Below, one piece after another: positions 5,694-6,369 of a DNA stretch of 6,369 nt. Where the stretch lies: positions 1 through 6,369 of the forward strand of contig CAIWXY010000050.1 in assembly GCA_903916775.1 (NCBI GenBank). Direction: 5' to 3'. The notes under the pieces are model-generated. The model was not told the origin of the DNA, did no database searches, and saw only the letters and a program-made list of their open reading frames with translations. The DNA is from an uncultured Actinomycetes bacterium (lineage in GTDB: Bacteria; Actinomycetota; Actinomycetes; Nanopelagicales; Nanopelagicaceae). The translations under genes and the position numbers were made by a program. Each line of letters opens with the position of its first letter. Positions within the stretch are counted from its first letter, which is position 1.

Positions 5694-6254
5694 GTGAGCA
5701 ACCAGTCGGACGCAAAAAATAAACTCCGCAAGGAGTTCAGGGCGGATCGCGCATTGCGCTTTGCAGAAGAGTCCTGGTCGCATGTCGCACAATCCAGCGA
5801 ATTTCAAAGTGCTCGAGTTGTCGCAACATACATCTCGTACGAATATGAGCCACGGACAGGTGATCTCAATGAGGAGCTTCTGGCGGCCGGAAAGGTTTTA
5901 GTTCTGCCGCGCTTACTCCCAGATAACGACCTCGAGTGGGTCCAGTGGTCTGGTTCGACCCAAAGTCTTCGAAAGAATGGCAAGGTTCTTGAACCAATTG
6001 GCGACGCTATCGCTGATGAGAGTCAGATCGATTGCGTGATCGTTCCATCTCTTCGAGTAGATCGCAGTGGAACCCGGATGGGGCAAGGCGGCGGCTCCTA
6101 CGATCGCGCCTTAGCCCGATTGAGCGCCTGGAAGATCGGTTTAATCCATGCCGGCGAGCTATCGAGTGAATTACTTCCAAGCGAAGAACACGATCAGAAG
6201 CTCAACGCCGCTGCGACCCCAACTCTTATAACTCGTTTTTATCCCGAGCATTGA
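5694..6254 (+). CDS. fthC: 5-formyltetrahydrofolate cyclo-ligase
   Basis: ATP-dependent conversion of 5-formyl-THF to 5,10-methenyl-THF in the cytoplasm, returning a storage or inhibitory folate to one-carbon metabolism (also called MTHFS or YgfA). The 186-residue length is typical. Visible motifs are the N-terminal KNKLRKEFR (8-16; basic residues of the ATP site in the family), ISYEYEPRT (47-55) with the usual E-P before a helix, the LVLPRL strand (69-74), the glycine-rich GTRMGQGGGSYDRAL (126-140) that forms the nucleotide loop, and LPSEEHDQKLNAAATPT (161-177) near the end. The actinobacterial GGGSYDR form replaces the common GGGYYDR. GTG at 5694 has no Shine-Dalgarno and sits 6 nt after a -10-like hexamer. 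The gene is divergent from glp, as Rv0992c is from the galU-glp operon in M. tuberculosis, but galU is missing here. Confidence 0.95.
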   Translation: MSNQSDAKNKLRKEFRADRALRFAEESWSHVAQSSEFQSARVVATYISYEYEPRTGDLNEELLAAGKVLVLPRLLPDNDLEWVQWSGSTQSLRKNGKVLEPIGDAIADESQIDCVIVPSLRVDRSGTRMGQGGGSYDRALARLSAWKIGLIHAGELSSELLPSEEHDQKLNAAATPTLITRFYPEH

Positions 6255-6369
6255 GTGATGCTAAGTACTTGTTGTACTTAGCCAATTCGTCATCTACGCC
6301 CATTGCTTCGGCGCGATCTGCCGCACGGTCGTTTCTCTTAGCCTCACGGGAATCATCTCGAACCCATTG
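6226..6369 (-). CDS. C-terminal 47 residues of an unrecognised protein (5' part beyond window)
   Basis: An open frame enters from the right edge on the minus strand (QWVRDDSREAKRNDRAADRA...) and ends with TAA at 6228-6226. The visible part is highly charged and hydrophilic, with alternating Arg/Asp/Glu/Ala that suggests a helix, then a short LAKYNKYLASLNARD segment. The WVRDD start could be the edge of a preceding membrane helix followed by a cytoplasmic tail, but that helix is outside the window. I do not recognise the family. Its last 29 bp overlap the end of fthC in convergent orientation. Support comes from openness to the edge, protein-like composition and the absence of any alternative gene in the 115 bp after fthC. 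Confidence 0.55.
   Translation of the reverse strand, partial: QWVRDDSREAKRNDRAADRAEAMGVDDELAKYNKYLASLNARDKNEL
6260..6282. terminator. Perfect 9-bp hairpin just after fthC, possible U-tract-less terminator
   Basis: GCTAAGTAC (6260-6268) and GTACTTAGC (6274-6282) are exact reverse complements around a 5-nt TTGTT loop. The hairpin begins 6 nt after the fthC stop on the plus strand. No T-run follows on either strand, so it is not a classical intrinsic terminator; hairpins without a U-tract are reported as candidate terminators in actinobacteria. On the minus strand it lies within codons for AKYNKYLA of the convergent gene, so it could partly reflect a repeated Lys-Tyr coding pattern. Confidence 0.4.

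Noticed and set aside
1..6369. Search for defence, phage, CRISPR, insertion sequence, tRNA or rRNA content
   Set aside because: No spaced direct-repeat arrays, transposase or integrase motifs, terminal repeats or RNA gene signatures were seen; all genes are of actinobacterial core type.

Overview
The window carries a compact, moderate-G+C actinobacterial gene set with almost no intergenic DNA. Gene content and order match the conserved actinobacterial neighbourhood known from Mycobacterium tuberculosis (fthC, galU, moeA1/glp, rimJ, glpR, and further along pmt, rsmI, metG). Close packing, base composition near half G+C, promoter-like elements placed exactly for leaderless GTG starts, and the loss of galU from the cluster suggest a streamlined actinobacterium. 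A freshwater acI/Nanopelagicales-like lineage is my guess, not something the sequence proves.

Layout: (1) 1-1849, minus strand: rsmI followed 9 bp later by metG, the latter cut by the left edge. These are 16S rRNA 2'-O-ribose methylation and methionyl-tRNA synthesis. (2) 1882-3204, plus strand, divergent from rsmI: a GT39 protein O-mannosyltransferase (pmt), complete but short. (3) 3220-5624, minus strand, convergent with pmt: glp, rimJ, glpR in transcription order. This is the actinobacterial cell-division module in which a MoeA/gephyrin-like protein (Glp) pairs with a membrane receptor (GlpR, called SepX in Streptomyces). (4) 5694-6254, plus strand, divergent from glp: 5-formyltetrahydrofolate cyclo-ligase. 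(5) 6226-6369, minus strand: the C-terminal tail of an unrecognised protein, overlapping fthC at the 3' ends.

The most notable object is Glp. It is a 325-residue MoeA-family protein in which the inserted subdomain II, including the family's FDxSxMDGYA signature, is cleanly absent, and the remaining molybdopterin/Mo-handling motifs are altered. With rimJ and glpR beside it, this points to a minimised gephyrin-like scaffold for division rather than a molybdenum-cofactor enzyme. Just upstream, where galU normally sits, there are only 69 bp. They hold a near-palindromic element that can be read as a -10 hexamer on both strands, and a 9-codon ORF with a strong Shine-Dalgarno that is in frame with glp and separated from it by one amber codon.

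No RNA genes, insertion sequences, CRISPR arrays or origins were seen. No stretch over 300 bp lacks a gene.
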